From a virus: a stretch of DNA of 64,000 bases. Below the pieces are notes generated by a model that had not been told where the DNA came from, ran no database searches, and saw only the letters and a list, made by a program, of their open reading frames with translations. Position 1 is the first letter of the stretch, and the number at the start of each line of letters is the position of its first letter. The DNA lies in IMG/VR virus record IMGVR_UViG_3300050821_005171, positions 1-64,000 of that record. One strand, given 5' to 3'. Shown here piece by piece: positions 39,270-46,623 of the stretch. A program made the translations under genes and the position numbers.

Positions 39270-39745
39270 GCAGGATCGCCGATCCGGATATGGAAGACAC
39301 AGATGCTGACCGTCCACTAGAACAACTCGCTTGTCCGCTCTGTGGTGAGTATCTGGAGCCATCCTCATCGAAACAGTGGGCCACTTGCCCAAAACTGCAC
39401 GGCAAGCTAATGCAGCAGATGAGCCCACAGGAGATCGAGCTGGTTGAGATTGCCCGCCTACCGAAAACCGGGCAGCGCGTCATGCTCGGAAAGTTCGATG
39501 TGGTACGGATCGAGAGGGAAAGGCCGGAAGGCTTCCCGATCAATCTCAATGCGACCCAGAACTTGATGTACGACCTGTTCACGGCCCGCAAGAAAGCGAC
39601 GCCGGGCCACATCCTGCTCAAGTGCCGCTTAAAGAAGCTGCCTAGGCAATTCTGCCGGATCGGGGATCAGGCGTTTGAGTTGCTGAAGCCGATCAAGCTG
39701 AAGAAGAATGCCCGTGGCAAATGGGTGCGGGACTCAAGAAAGTAG
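39266..39745 (+). CDS. Zinc-ribbon protein
   Basis: 159 residues with CPLCGEYLEPSSSKQWATC (about 23-41) as a possible zinc site and a basic C-terminal half containing RKKATPGHILLKCRLKKLP. Overlaps its neighbour by ATGA. Role unknown; nucleic-acid binding is likely. Confidence 0.5.
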   Translation: MSRIADPDMEDTDADRPLEQLACPLCGEYLEPSSSKQWATCPKLHGKLMQQMSPQEIELVEIARLPKTGQRVMLGKFDVVRIERERPEGFPINLNATQNLMYDLFTARKKATPGHILLKCRLKKLPRQFCRIGDQAFELLKPIKLKKNARGKWVRDSRK

Positions 39746-39750
39746 ACCCA

Positions 39751-40032
39751 ATGGCGCGCCGACGTAAGCAAAAGTTCAATGTCTATCGCAACGGCAAGAT
39801 TCACGTCTGTAAGGTGCAGTGCGAGACTTGCATCTACCGCCCTGGTAACAAATTTCACCTGGAACCCGGCAGGCTCAAGCAGATGACGCAGGACTCGCTC
39901 AAGAAAGACACGGCCGTCATTTGCCACGACACGCTCGGTGGCGACAATGCCGTGTGTCGAGGGTTTTTCGATCGGTTCAAAACCACCCCACTGCAACTCG
40001 CTGAGCGACTGGGTGTGATCGAGGAGGTTTGA
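39751..40032 (+). CDS. Small Cys-rich protein
   Basis: 93 residues with HVCKVQCETCIYRPGNKF and VICHDTLGGDNAVCRGFFDRF. The four to six Cys resemble a small metal-binding domain of phage proteins (CxxC..P, then C..C-x-GF). ATG 39751 chosen over an earlier in-frame codon inside the upstream gene. Confidence 0.55.
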   Translation: MARRRKQKFNVYRNGKIHVCKVQCETCIYRPGNKFHLEPGRLKQMTQDSLKKDTAVICHDTLGGDNAVCRGFFDRFKTTPLQLAERLGVIEEV

Positions 40033-40242
40033 GTGCCCAAGCCGGAAATCAAAGCCGTCCCCAAGAAAGACGGCGTCACGATCAACGTAGGTTTCAACGA
40101 AGAGGCCGGTCAGGTCGTCCTGCAATTCGGTCGGCCGATCGCGTGGCTCGGCCTCGACCCACAGGAATGCACGACGGTGGTCAATAACATGATCAAGGCG
40201 TGCCGGCAGATGCAGGCTCGGGCGAAGCTTAAAAAGGGGTAG
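40033..40242 (+). CDS. Small hypothetical protein
   Basis: 69 residues from GTG 40033, immediately after the previous stop. VTINVGFNEEAGQVVLQFGRPIAWLGLDPQEC then a basic helix. Not recognised. Confidence 0.5.
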   Translation: MPKPEIKAVPKKDGVTINVGFNEEAGQVVLQFGRPIAWLGLDPQECTTVVNNMIKACRQMQARAKLKKG

Positions 40243-40245
40243 GCG

Positions 40246-40449
40246 ATGAGTAATCGGCAGTCGGCAAGCACCAAGGCTGTTTTTGGAAAATGCCCACATT
40301 GCGGCGACAGGTACAATGCCCAGGACTTACGGGACGGTAAAATCCCGACTCATGACTATCCGCGTCCGTGCCGATCCGTGTGCCCGGGCTCTGGGCAGCC
40401 GCCGAGATCGCTGTACGACAGCCGTCCGCTCGGAAAGGACATGCAGTAA
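40246..40449 (+). CDS. Small zinc-binding protein
   Basis: 67 residues with KCPHCGDRYNAQDL (about 15-28) and RPCRSVCPGSGQPP (about 41-54): two C-x2/3-C pairs. Last of the run of tiny zinc proteins before the amidotransferase. Confidence 0.5.
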   Translation: MSNRQSASTKAVFGKCPHCGDRYNAQDLRDGKIPTHDYPRPCRSVCPGSGQPPRSLYDSRPLGKDMQ

Positions 40450-40452
40450 GCC

Positions 40453-41286
40453 ATGTGCCGCTGGTTGCAATATCAGGGACCCCAAATCCCACTCGCTACA
40501 CTAATCACCGAGCCAGAGAACTCGCTGCTCGACGAGGCGCTTGGAGACCCCAAGGGCGGCGAGCCAACAGAGACAACCAATGCGGACGGATTCGGCGTCG
40601 GCTTCTACACGAGCCTGCCGGAGCCCGGAATCTTTCGCACGGTTCATCCGGCTTGGAGCGATCCAAACCTGCACAACCTGTGCGCGCACATCAACTCCAG
40701 AAACTTCATGGCCCACGTTCGAGACGCTTCTCCTGGGATGGCCGTCCAGGAGTCCAACACGCAGCCCTTCTCGCACGGCAAATGGCTATTCTGCCACAAC
40801 GGTGAGATCAATGGGTTCGAGAACGGCACATTCCGTAGGGACATTTTCAATCTGATTGACGACGGATTGTTTAACGCGATCAAGGGCACGACTGACTCTG
40901 AGTTGATGTTTTATCTCGCACTGAGCCTTGGGTTGGACAAGGACCCAATTGCGGCGCTCGTCGCGATGGTCACAAACATCGAGCAGTTGGGCGGTATGCA
41001 CGGCGTCAACTACCCGGTCAATGCCACGATCGGCCTGAGCGACGGCAAGGATATCTATGCCGTCAGGTACGCTTCCAATGGCCACCCACCGTCGCTATTT
41101 CACACGAACGACGCCAAGAGTCTGGGTCGGATCAGTCCGCGACTGGCCGAGAATTACTCCCAGGACATGCGCATCGTTTCGAGCGAACCTGTCACCGGGT
41201 ACGCTTCTGGGTGGACCGAGGTCCCGCGCGGAACCGTCGTGAAGATCAGCGGGTTCGACGTCGAGACGAGAAGGTTCCGGCCGTAG
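40453..41286 (+). CDS. Class II glutamine amidotransferase (YafJ-like)
   Basis: 277 residues. Processing leaves N-terminal Cys2 (MCRW) as the nucleophile. The fold markers NADGFGVGFYT (about 43-53), AHVRDAS (95), NTQPF (108) and FCHNGEING (117) are all present. The protein has the GATase domain alone, with no synthase domain, so it resembles YafJ-type enzymes that hydrolyse glutamine or a gamma-glutamyl compound. Unusual in a phage. Possible roles are supplying ammonia or altering a host signal; the substrate is unknown. Confidence 0.85.
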   Translation: MCRWLQYQGPQIPLATLITEPENSLLDEALGDPKGGEPTETTNADGFGVGFYTSLPEPGIFRTVHPAWSDPNLHNLCAHINSRNFMAHVRDASPGMAVQESNTQPFSHGKWLFCHNGEINGFENGTFRRDIFNLIDDGLFNAIKGTTDSELMFYLALSLGLDKDPIAALVAMVTNIEQLGGMHGVNYPVNATIGLSDGKDIYAVRYASNGHPPSLFHTNDAKSLGRISPRLAENYSQDMRIVSSEPVTGYASGWTEVPRGTVVKISGFDVETRRFRP

Positions 41287-41289
41287 TCT

Positions 41290-41324
41290 GAAATGATTTC
41301 TGAATCGACACTAAGTCTTTGCTT
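41290..41324 (+). promoter_or_regulatory. GAAATNATTTC directional element
   Basis: Core GAAATGATTTC (41290-41300), beginning 4 bases after the amidotransferase stop, followed by TGAATCGACAC and TAAGTCTTTGC. It is 47 bases upstream of ATG 41348. Confidence 0.6.
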
Positions 41325-41347
41325 CATAACAACATAAGGTGACCGCG

Positions 41348-42004
41348 ATGGATCGTCATGGGCTCAGTGAGCGGCCGGCAAAGATGCGTGGCCTGAAGGT
41401 TGACGAGCGGGGATACCCAGTCCCCTGGTTCGTTGCCGAGATCGACGGCAAGCCGGACTTTCGGGTGATGAACCCAGTCCGGTTCGTGAAGGCGATCAGT
41501 CAGAACCTGTGTTGGATTTGCGGCAATCTCATGGGCACCCAGAAGACGTTCGTCGCCGGACCGATGTGCGGCATCAACCGCACCAGCGCTGAGCCGCCGT
41601 GCCACTTGGAGTGTGCTCGCTACGCCGCGATCAACTGTCCGTTCCTCAACAACCCAAATGCGCTGCGTCGCGAAGATGACTTCACCAGGAACACGCTCGA
41701 AACACTGGGCGGCATCTCGATCCCACGCAATCCCGGAGTCGTCATGCTCTGGCAGACTAGGACTTGCTTCCCATTCGATGATGGCAACGGCAAGCCGCTG
41801 ATCTGCATGGGCGAGCCGTTCAATGTCGAGTGGTATCGAGAGAGTCGGCTTGCGACGCGAGAGGAGGTGATCGAGTCGGTAGAAAGCGGCTTTCCGGCGC
41901 TGGCGGCCATCGCCAGAACAGAGCCGGGTGCCATGCAGGACCTGCTGGACGCGCGTAAGCAGTTCGAGAAGTATCTTCCGGCTGCTACATCACCCAGCCA
42001 TTGA
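41348..42004 (+). CDS. Conserved Cys-rich phage protein
   Basis: 218 residues from ATG 41348 after AAGGTGA. LCWICGNLMG and FVAGPMCGINRTSAEPPCHLECARYAAINCPFL form a distinctive Cys/His cluster (about 55-100) that I recall from uncharacterised phage and actinobacterial proteins. Likely a metal-binding enzyme or processing factor. Single gene behind a GAAATNATTTC element, convergent with the head-tail connector gene (20-base overlap). Confidence 0.65.
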   Translation: MDRHGLSERPAKMRGLKVDERGYPVPWFVAEIDGKPDFRVMNPVRFVKAISQNLCWICGNLMGTQKTFVAGPMCGINRTSAEPPCHLECARYAAINCPFLNNPNALRREDDFTRNTLETLGGISIPRNPGVVMLWQTRTCFPFDDGNGKPLICMGEPFNVEWYRESRLATREEVIESVESGFPALAAIARTEPGAMQDLLDARKQFEKYLPAATSPSH

Positions 42005-42794
42005 TCCGCTTGAAGCGGCTTAGGTATCCGGAGGCTCTTGGCGGGATGAACGGGTTGTCAATCACACCCTTGGCATCCGTGGCTTGTGGATAGCCGTACC
42101 CGATCGAGTAGTCGCCTAAACGCTCAGAGTTAATCCGGCCGCCCTGAGACATCGCAATCGGGTCCAGGCCACTGTTTCCGGAGATCGCGTTCACCACGGC
42201 CCAATTTGCTTGGATCGTCAACAAGGTTCCAAGCCTGATGTCGCTTGCATCAAGCCGGTAGTCCTCGACGTCGCCCCGAAGCTCACGATCGGTGTAGCCT
42301 GCGACGTAAACCACCTTGATCGATCCGACTTCGGCATTCCAGGCCCAGTTGATCCGCACCAACTGGCCGGTGGAACTGAACCCATCGAACTCGACGTCCA
42401 GGTAATAGTCGGTGCCCAGCACCAAGTCATCAGTGACCGGGAACCCAAGCGGGTTCTGTCCTGAACGCCCCGAGCGGTCCGTACAGACGCTTACGATCGA
42501 ACGGACGGGCAACTCTGAGAGTTGCAGGATCGTGCCACTGTCGGCGATGTGGTAGGGCGACAAATAGCTCCGAATCTGGTCCCGCATGTCGGCCGGGTTG
42601 GCCATCTTGGGCAGATATTCGGTGTACTGCGATTGGATAATGCCCGATAGCAGCTCGGCGCGGATCGCACGCTCGCAGGAGCCCTTAACGGCTTGCAGGA
42701 TGCCCATCTGGTGATCGGTCGCAGTGGTGGCCATCCCGCAGAACGAGACGCACTCAGCGAACGTCACGAGTTCCTTGATGGACTGGGCGGACAT
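41985..42794 (-). CDS. Head-tail connector (gp6-like)
   Basis: 269 residues. VVYVAGYTDRELRGDVEDYRLDASDIRLGTLLTIQANWAVVNA is the hallmark helix region of gp6-like connector proteins that ring the portal; the front half contains the strand pattern of that family (LVRINWAWNAE). ATG 42794 with AGAAGG upstream. It ends the leftward head operon, whereas the next neck genes lie 18 kb away. Confidence 0.65.
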   Translation of the reverse strand: MSAQSIKELVTFAECVSFCGMATTATDHQMGILQAVKGSCERAIRAELLSGIIQSQYTEYLPKMANPADMRDQIRSYLSPYHIADSGTILQLSELPVRSIVSVCTDRSGRSGQNPLGFPVTDDLVLGTDYYLDVEFDGFSSTGQLVRINWAWNAEVGSIKVVYVAGYTDRELRGDVEDYRLDASDIRLGTLLTIQANWAVVNAISGNSGLDPIAMSQGGRINSERLGDYSIGYGYPQATDAKGVIDNPFIPPRASGYLSRFKRINGWVM

Positions 42795-42795
42795 G

Positions 42796-42933
42796 CTACC
42801 TTCTCAGCCTTCTGATGACCCAGACGACACAGGCAAACGCGGCGGCAATAACGAGCGAAACAATCAGAACGGGAATCACAAGCATGGCCACAATCTCGGC
42901 CACTGTGTTCCAAAGCGCTTGCTGTGGTGTCAT
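42796..42933 (-). CDS. 45-residue single-helix membrane protein
   Basis: MTPQQALWNTVAEIVAMLVIP opens a long hydrophobic helix (about 14-38), then RRLRR. Its start overlaps the upstream stop (ATGA) and its end lies 1 base before the connector ATG, so it is part of the operon. A membrane peptide within head genes is unexpected; it may act on host membranes. Confidence 0.55.
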   Translation of the reverse strand: MTPQQALWNTVAEIVAMLVIPVLIVSLVIAAAFACVVWVIRRLRR

Positions 42934-43244
42934 GGTAAACACTCGCCGTTCGTGATGTTTCCATGCCAGTGCCCGGATTCACTGGCGTCAATTGACGGGG
43001 TTACGGTCAATCCATCAGGGAACGGTCCCTCAATTTTCCAAGCAACGCTTGGTTTCGGAGGAACAACTACAGGATTGTGATGAAGGCTGTCTCCGTCTCC
43101 GAATTCTTTCACGAGAATGTCGAAAATTTTCCCCCTGTCCATTGCCACGTTTTTGCATGTCAACCATGCAGCTTTGCAGTGCGGACAAAGGAACACGAAA
43201 ATGTTCGGGTGGACCCATCTCGGCTGAAGGTCGCTCAGCTTCAT
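42930..43244 (-). CDS. DUF6527-like Cys/His protein
   Basis: 104 residues. FLCPHCKAAWLTC (about 18-30), PSVAWKIEGPFPDGLTVTPSI and SGHWHGNITNGE match the layout of DUF6527 proteins. These are short beta-rich metal-binding proteins of unknown role. Overlaps both neighbours by four bases. Confidence 0.6.
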   Translation of the reverse strand: MKLSDLQPRWVHPNIFVFLCPHCKAAWLTCKNVAMDRGKIFDILVKEFGDGDSLHHNPVVVPPKPSVAWKIEGPFPDGLTVTPSIDASESGHWHGNITNGECLP

Positions 43245-43657
43245 ATCGAAATCAACCCACCGGGCGTCCTAAGCACATGCACTATACCAAGCTGAACGCT
43301 CTTAATTGCGTCAAACGGGGCCGTCTCTGTCGCATCCACGACACTGATCTCTGCATCGAATGCTCCGGGCCAGACCACAGACTGAAGGTCGGCCTGGGCC
43401 ATCCTGATCGTCACCTTGGCCGGTGCTCCCTCTGGACTGCCGCCCAAGTCGTTGACGGTCACGACCGAATCGTTTGCATTGGGGCCATCTGTAGACAGGT
43501 CCAGCAACGGGGCTCCGGTCCCCCAACTCAACTTAAACCGGACCACGTCGGCGTCTTCCAGAACCACCCCTGTGACGCCGTCAGCCTCGTACAGCGACGC
43601 CGAGAAGTCGATAGTCCTGTTTTGGTATACGTTGATCTCGAAGCTGCGTGGGGCCAT
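43241..43657 (-). CDS. Beta-sandwich virion-associated protein candidate
   Basis: 138 residues, predicted beta-sandwich of about ten strands: FEINVYQNRTIDFSASLYEADG, VVRFKLSWG, AKVTIRMAQAD, FDAEISVVDA. Such folds occur in BppU-like and head decoration proteins. AAGGCTCTCTGGG precedes ATG. Head-module position supports a structural role. Confidence 0.5.
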   Translation of the reverse strand: MAPRSFEINVYQNRTIDFSASLYEADGVTGVVLEDADVVRFKLSWGTGAPLLDLSTDGPNANDSVVTVNDLGGSPEGAPAKVTIRMAQADLQSVVWPGAFDAEISVVDATETAPFDAIKSVQLGIVHVLRTPGGLISI

Positions 43658-43668
43658 CCCAGAGAGCC

Positions 43669-43881
43669 TTAAACGGTAGTCGGTGCCGCAGTTGCTGAAG
43701 GTGTGGTTTTGGAGATAACCTCACGGCCACACGAGCACTGCCAGATGAACGAGACGATCTGCCCGTCCCTGATTGGTAATCCCTGTACCCAAGTATGGGC
43801 ATGTGTCGCAGCGCTGCCGGTTGCTGTCTGCCCGGTGAGCCCCTGGACCGGGTTCAGCGGTGTTTGTGCTCCAAGTGCCAT
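43669..43881 (-). CDS. Small hypothetical protein
   Basis: About 70 residues from ATG 43881 with GGGGATAG upstream; longer starts run into the hairpin. THAHTWVQGLPIRDGQIVSFIWQCSCG suggests a small beta domain with one C-x-C. Not recognised. Confidence 0.45.
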   Translation of the reverse strand: MALGAQTPLNPVQGLTGQTATGSAATHAHTWVQGLPIRDGQIVSFIWQCSCGREVISKTTPSATAAPTTV

Positions 43882-43896
43882 AACTATCCCCATTAA

Positions 43897-43934
43897 GCAA
43901 AGCACCCGGCTGAGGTTTTGCAACCGGCCGGGTG
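43897..43934 (-). terminator. Strong hairpin, probable terminator
   Basis: CACCCGGC (43903-43910) pairs with GCCGGGTG (43927-43934), with an inner GGTT/AACC extension. On the minus strand the tail CTTTGCTTAA has few T residues, so it may terminate only partly. Confidence 0.5.
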
Positions 43935-44016
43935 ATTCGCAGTTGGCAGGAGAGTTTTCACCAGTGAGATTTCGCCCACAGGCAACACCTTTCGGTGTAA
44001 CCCACCTGTGTTTCCG

Positions 44017-44412
44017 TTAGTTGGACGTGATGTTTGCGCCGAAACTCTTCTTGTCGCACAGGAGCGTCACGCCGAACGTGAACGACGGGCTCGTACCGGC
44101 GATGGTGGCCACGGGTTGCACGTAACGCTTTGTGCGTCGCAGCGACCGGGTCACCTGCACGCCGGCCGCAGTGACGGCCGCCGGGGCGAAGTCCCCGATC
44201 GCAGTGAACGTGCCGTTGCTCGTGTCGCACTCCGTCAACGTGAGGGTGAGCGTCGGGGTCGTGCCCGTCGCCGTTCCCACGTTGATGATCGCCGTCACTT
44301 CCGGGTCGCAGCCCTGGAAGTCGATCGCACTGCCCGTCCCCGTGGACGTGAGGGCCTGTGATCCGAAACCGTTCCCGACGACCATGTTGTTCGGGATGTC
44401 GTTCTGTCGCAT
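44017..44412 (-). CDS. Head decoration-like protein
   Basis: 131 residues: AIDFQGCDPEVTAIINVGTATGTTPTLTLTLTECDTSNGTF, then RYVQPVATIAGTSPSFTFGVTLLCDKK. I recall this beta-rich pattern (duplicated strand pairs around a Gly-Thr-Ser-Pro loop) from phage capsid-associated proteins next to the major capsid gene. AAGGAATAAG precedes ATG. Two genes downstream of the capsid gene. Confidence 0.55.
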   Translation of the reverse strand: MRQNDIPNNMVVGNGFGSQALTSTGTGSAIDFQGCDPEVTAIINVGTATGTTPTLTLTLTECDTSNGTFTAIGDFAPAAVTAAGVQVTRSLRRTKRYVQPVATIAGTSPSFTFGVTLLCDKKSFGANITSN

Positions 44413-44475
44413 GGCTTATTCCTTGGTATCCAGAAACTCAGGTCTAACGGGTGATTCGGGTTATGGCCCGGCGGT

Positions 44476-44991
44476 CTACTTTTCGCCCCTGGCCTTCATC
44501 ATTTGGTCCATGACAGTCTTGGCAACTGACGCCGCAATCACAGAGATATTCTCGGCCGTCATGCGGTTGTCGACAGGCAGGTCAACGGGTGGTTCGTCAG
44601 TCTTTCGGACGTCCAGGATCGTGAACATATAGTTCAAGAGCCCCTTGGGCCACTCGTGCTCTTTGTTCTTCACCAACCAGTCGTTGTGCATCTGGATCAG
44701 CCCATTGACCGTGGTCCCCATGATGGGGTCGGTCTCTTGAACTGCCGGAACGAAGTCGCCGGTCGGCTGGGAGTTGTTGCGCCCAACCAAGGCCGTGTCC
44801 TTGATGTTCTTCCAGCCATGCTGCCCCGGAGTGGCCCTGTGGGACCTCCACGCGACATTCGGGCCGATCTGGAGCACGACTCGGTACGTCTTGTCGTGCG
44901 CGACAAACTCAATGGGCCGGAGGTCCTTCGACAACTTTGCCGGAGGAAGCTCGCGGACACCCGTGAGTGTCGCCGTCGCTGAACCGCTCAT
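44476..44991 (-). CDS. Hypothetical protein next to the capsid gene
   Basis: 171 residues. YRVVLQIGPNVAWRSHRATPGQHGWKNIK and a middle helix-rich part; the C-terminus is an amphipathic helix (ISVIAASVAKTVMDQMMKA). Not recognised. Between major capsid and decoration-like genes, so probably head-related. Confidence 0.5.
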   Translation of the reverse strand: MSGSATATLTGVRELPPAKLSKDLRPIEFVAHDKTYRVVLQIGPNVAWRSHRATPGQHGWKNIKDTALVGRNNSQPTGDFVPAVQETDPIMGTTVNGLIQMHNDWLVKNKEHEWPKGLLNYMFTILDVRKTDEPPVDLPVDNRMTAENISVIAASVAKTVMDQMMKARGEK

Positions 44992-45092
44992 TTGTCTATC
45001 CCATCATGGACAAGAATCGCTTCAAATTAAGGCGAAATTGAGTCTATTTGCGATCACTGTCCTGTTTTCGTCTATTCCACAATTGACACAGA

Positions 45093-46598
45093 TTACGAAT
45101 TGACCAGCGTGTCGATGTACCCGAAGGACATCTCGTGCCGAGGACCGGCGTCGATGTACTGGGTGCCGCGCATCGTCGAGATGCGCTGAGCGAACTTACT
45201 CGCGTCGCTGTTGGTCACGACGAGATCGATGATCCCGGCCCGGCCGATGATCCACTCCGGGCCAACGCCGCCCAGGACGATCGTCAGTGTCGTTCCGCTG
45301 CTCTTGACGCGGTTGATCGGAATGTTGGTCGAACCGAAGACCGGCCAACCGTTCAGGCCCATGTCCACCTTGCCGCCACCAACAGTGTTGGCGGAGATGT
45401 TGAACATGAACCGTCCGTTGGTGTCGGTCCGGGTAATCAAACCGCCCCACAGGGTGTTGGTCATCGCATAGAAGAAGCCGCGATCGACCGGGGCATTCTG
45501 GTCGGCGATTGCCGCGAACAATCGTGCGGGGTCCTGGGGAGAGAACGTGTCTCCAGTGGCGCCAGTCACTCCGGCCACGACAAGGTTCGTGTTGGCGTAG
45601 TTGATCACGCCCGTGATGGCGTCGCCGCCCGAACCGTTGATCTGGTCACGGTCGGTCTTTTTGGCCATGTCGAGCGTGAATTCCATCCGTAACCAGGCTT
45701 CGACAGCAACCGACGTCGCAAACTTAATCAACTCTTCCGGGATGTCGACCAACCCTGAGTACGCCTTGGCCTGCAAGAGCAGGAAGGCAGTCTGCGGCGT
45801 GCTGGCCGTGACGGTCTGCCCCTCGGAGTAGGCTGCGATTGTGGTGGCCTGCGTCACGCGCGGGAACCGGATCGAGCCCTGGGGCGGCAGGTCGATTTCC
45901 TGGGCTCCGGCCCGAGCGAATACTTCACGCGGACGGAGCAGCTCGATCAGCTCGCCCTGACCCGGAAAGGCGACCAACGCACCACCCGAAGTCGAGATGC
46001 TGGCCGAGAGCGTCTTTTCGAGACGTTCGCTGCCGGATCGGCGTGCAATCCATGCCAACTCGGCCGGGTCGTACCCATCGGTCGAGCCATGCGACATGTC
46101 GCGGCACTCTTTGACAAGCTGCACCGGAATTCCGGGGAGCTTTGTCGACTTGTGGGTGCCAGGGTCAATGACCTCGAACTCCTGCGTCGGCATGTGATCG
46201 CAGGACAGCGGCATCGCGAACCCGTTGCTGTCCGGGATGGCCATACCTGACTCGCGGTACGCCTTGTGGAGCCGAGTGGAGAGGTCCAGTTCCGGCTTGG
46301 CGTATTCCTGCCAATCGGAGAAGTTGTTGACGCGCTTGCAGAGAGCGGTCGTCATGCGGGCCATCGAGAACGGCCGGCTGGTCATGATCGACTCGCCTGT
46401 GCGAATGCCAGGGGCACCGGTCATCCAGGGCGTCTGGACCTGTTCGGCCTTTTCGAGCCGCTGATTGATGGACTCGACTTTGGCGTCCAGCCCCTCCATG
46501 CTGTCGAGGGCCTTATTCAGCCGGGCCAATTGTGCGGTCCGGTCGGTCGCCGGGGCGGCAGGAGCGTCAACAACGGCGGTCGGATTCTGGTCGGACAT
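45093..46598 (-). CDS. Major capsid protein, HK97 fold
   Basis: 501 residues. About 110 N-terminal residues form a charged delta-like coiled coil (QLARLNKALDSMEGLDAKVESINQRLEKAE), the rest has HK97 features: GGALVAFPGQGELIELLRPREVF, FPRVTQATTIAAYSEGQTVT, SGLVDIPEELIKFATSVAVEAWLRMEFTLDMAKKTD. AAGGGG precedes ATG 46598. The delta region is probably cut off by the protease during maturation. Confidence 0.85.
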   Translation of the reverse strand: MSDQNPTAVVDAPAAPATDRTAQLARLNKALDSMEGLDAKVESINQRLEKAEQVQTPWMTGAPGIRTGESIMTSRPFSMARMTTALCKRVNNFSDWQEYAKPELDLSTRLHKAYRESGMAIPDSNGFAMPLSCDHMPTQEFEVIDPGTHKSTKLPGIPVQLVKECRDMSHGSTDGYDPAELAWIARRSGSERLEKTLSASISTSGGALVAFPGQGELIELLRPREVFARAGAQEIDLPPQGSIRFPRVTQATTIAAYSEGQTVTASTPQTAFLLLQAKAYSGLVDIPEELIKFATSVAVEAWLRMEFTLDMAKKTDRDQINGSGGDAITGVINYANTNLVVAGVTGATGDTFSPQDPARLFAAIADQNAPVDRGFFYAMTNTLWGGLITRTDTNGRFMFNISANTVGGGKVDMGLNGWPVFGSTNIPINRVKSSGTTLTIVLGGVGPEWIIGRAGIIDLVVTNSDASKFAQRISTMRGTQYIDAGPRHEMSFGYIDTLVNS

Positions 46599-46623
46599 CG
46601 CATAACCCCTTCTGGTGCTGAAC

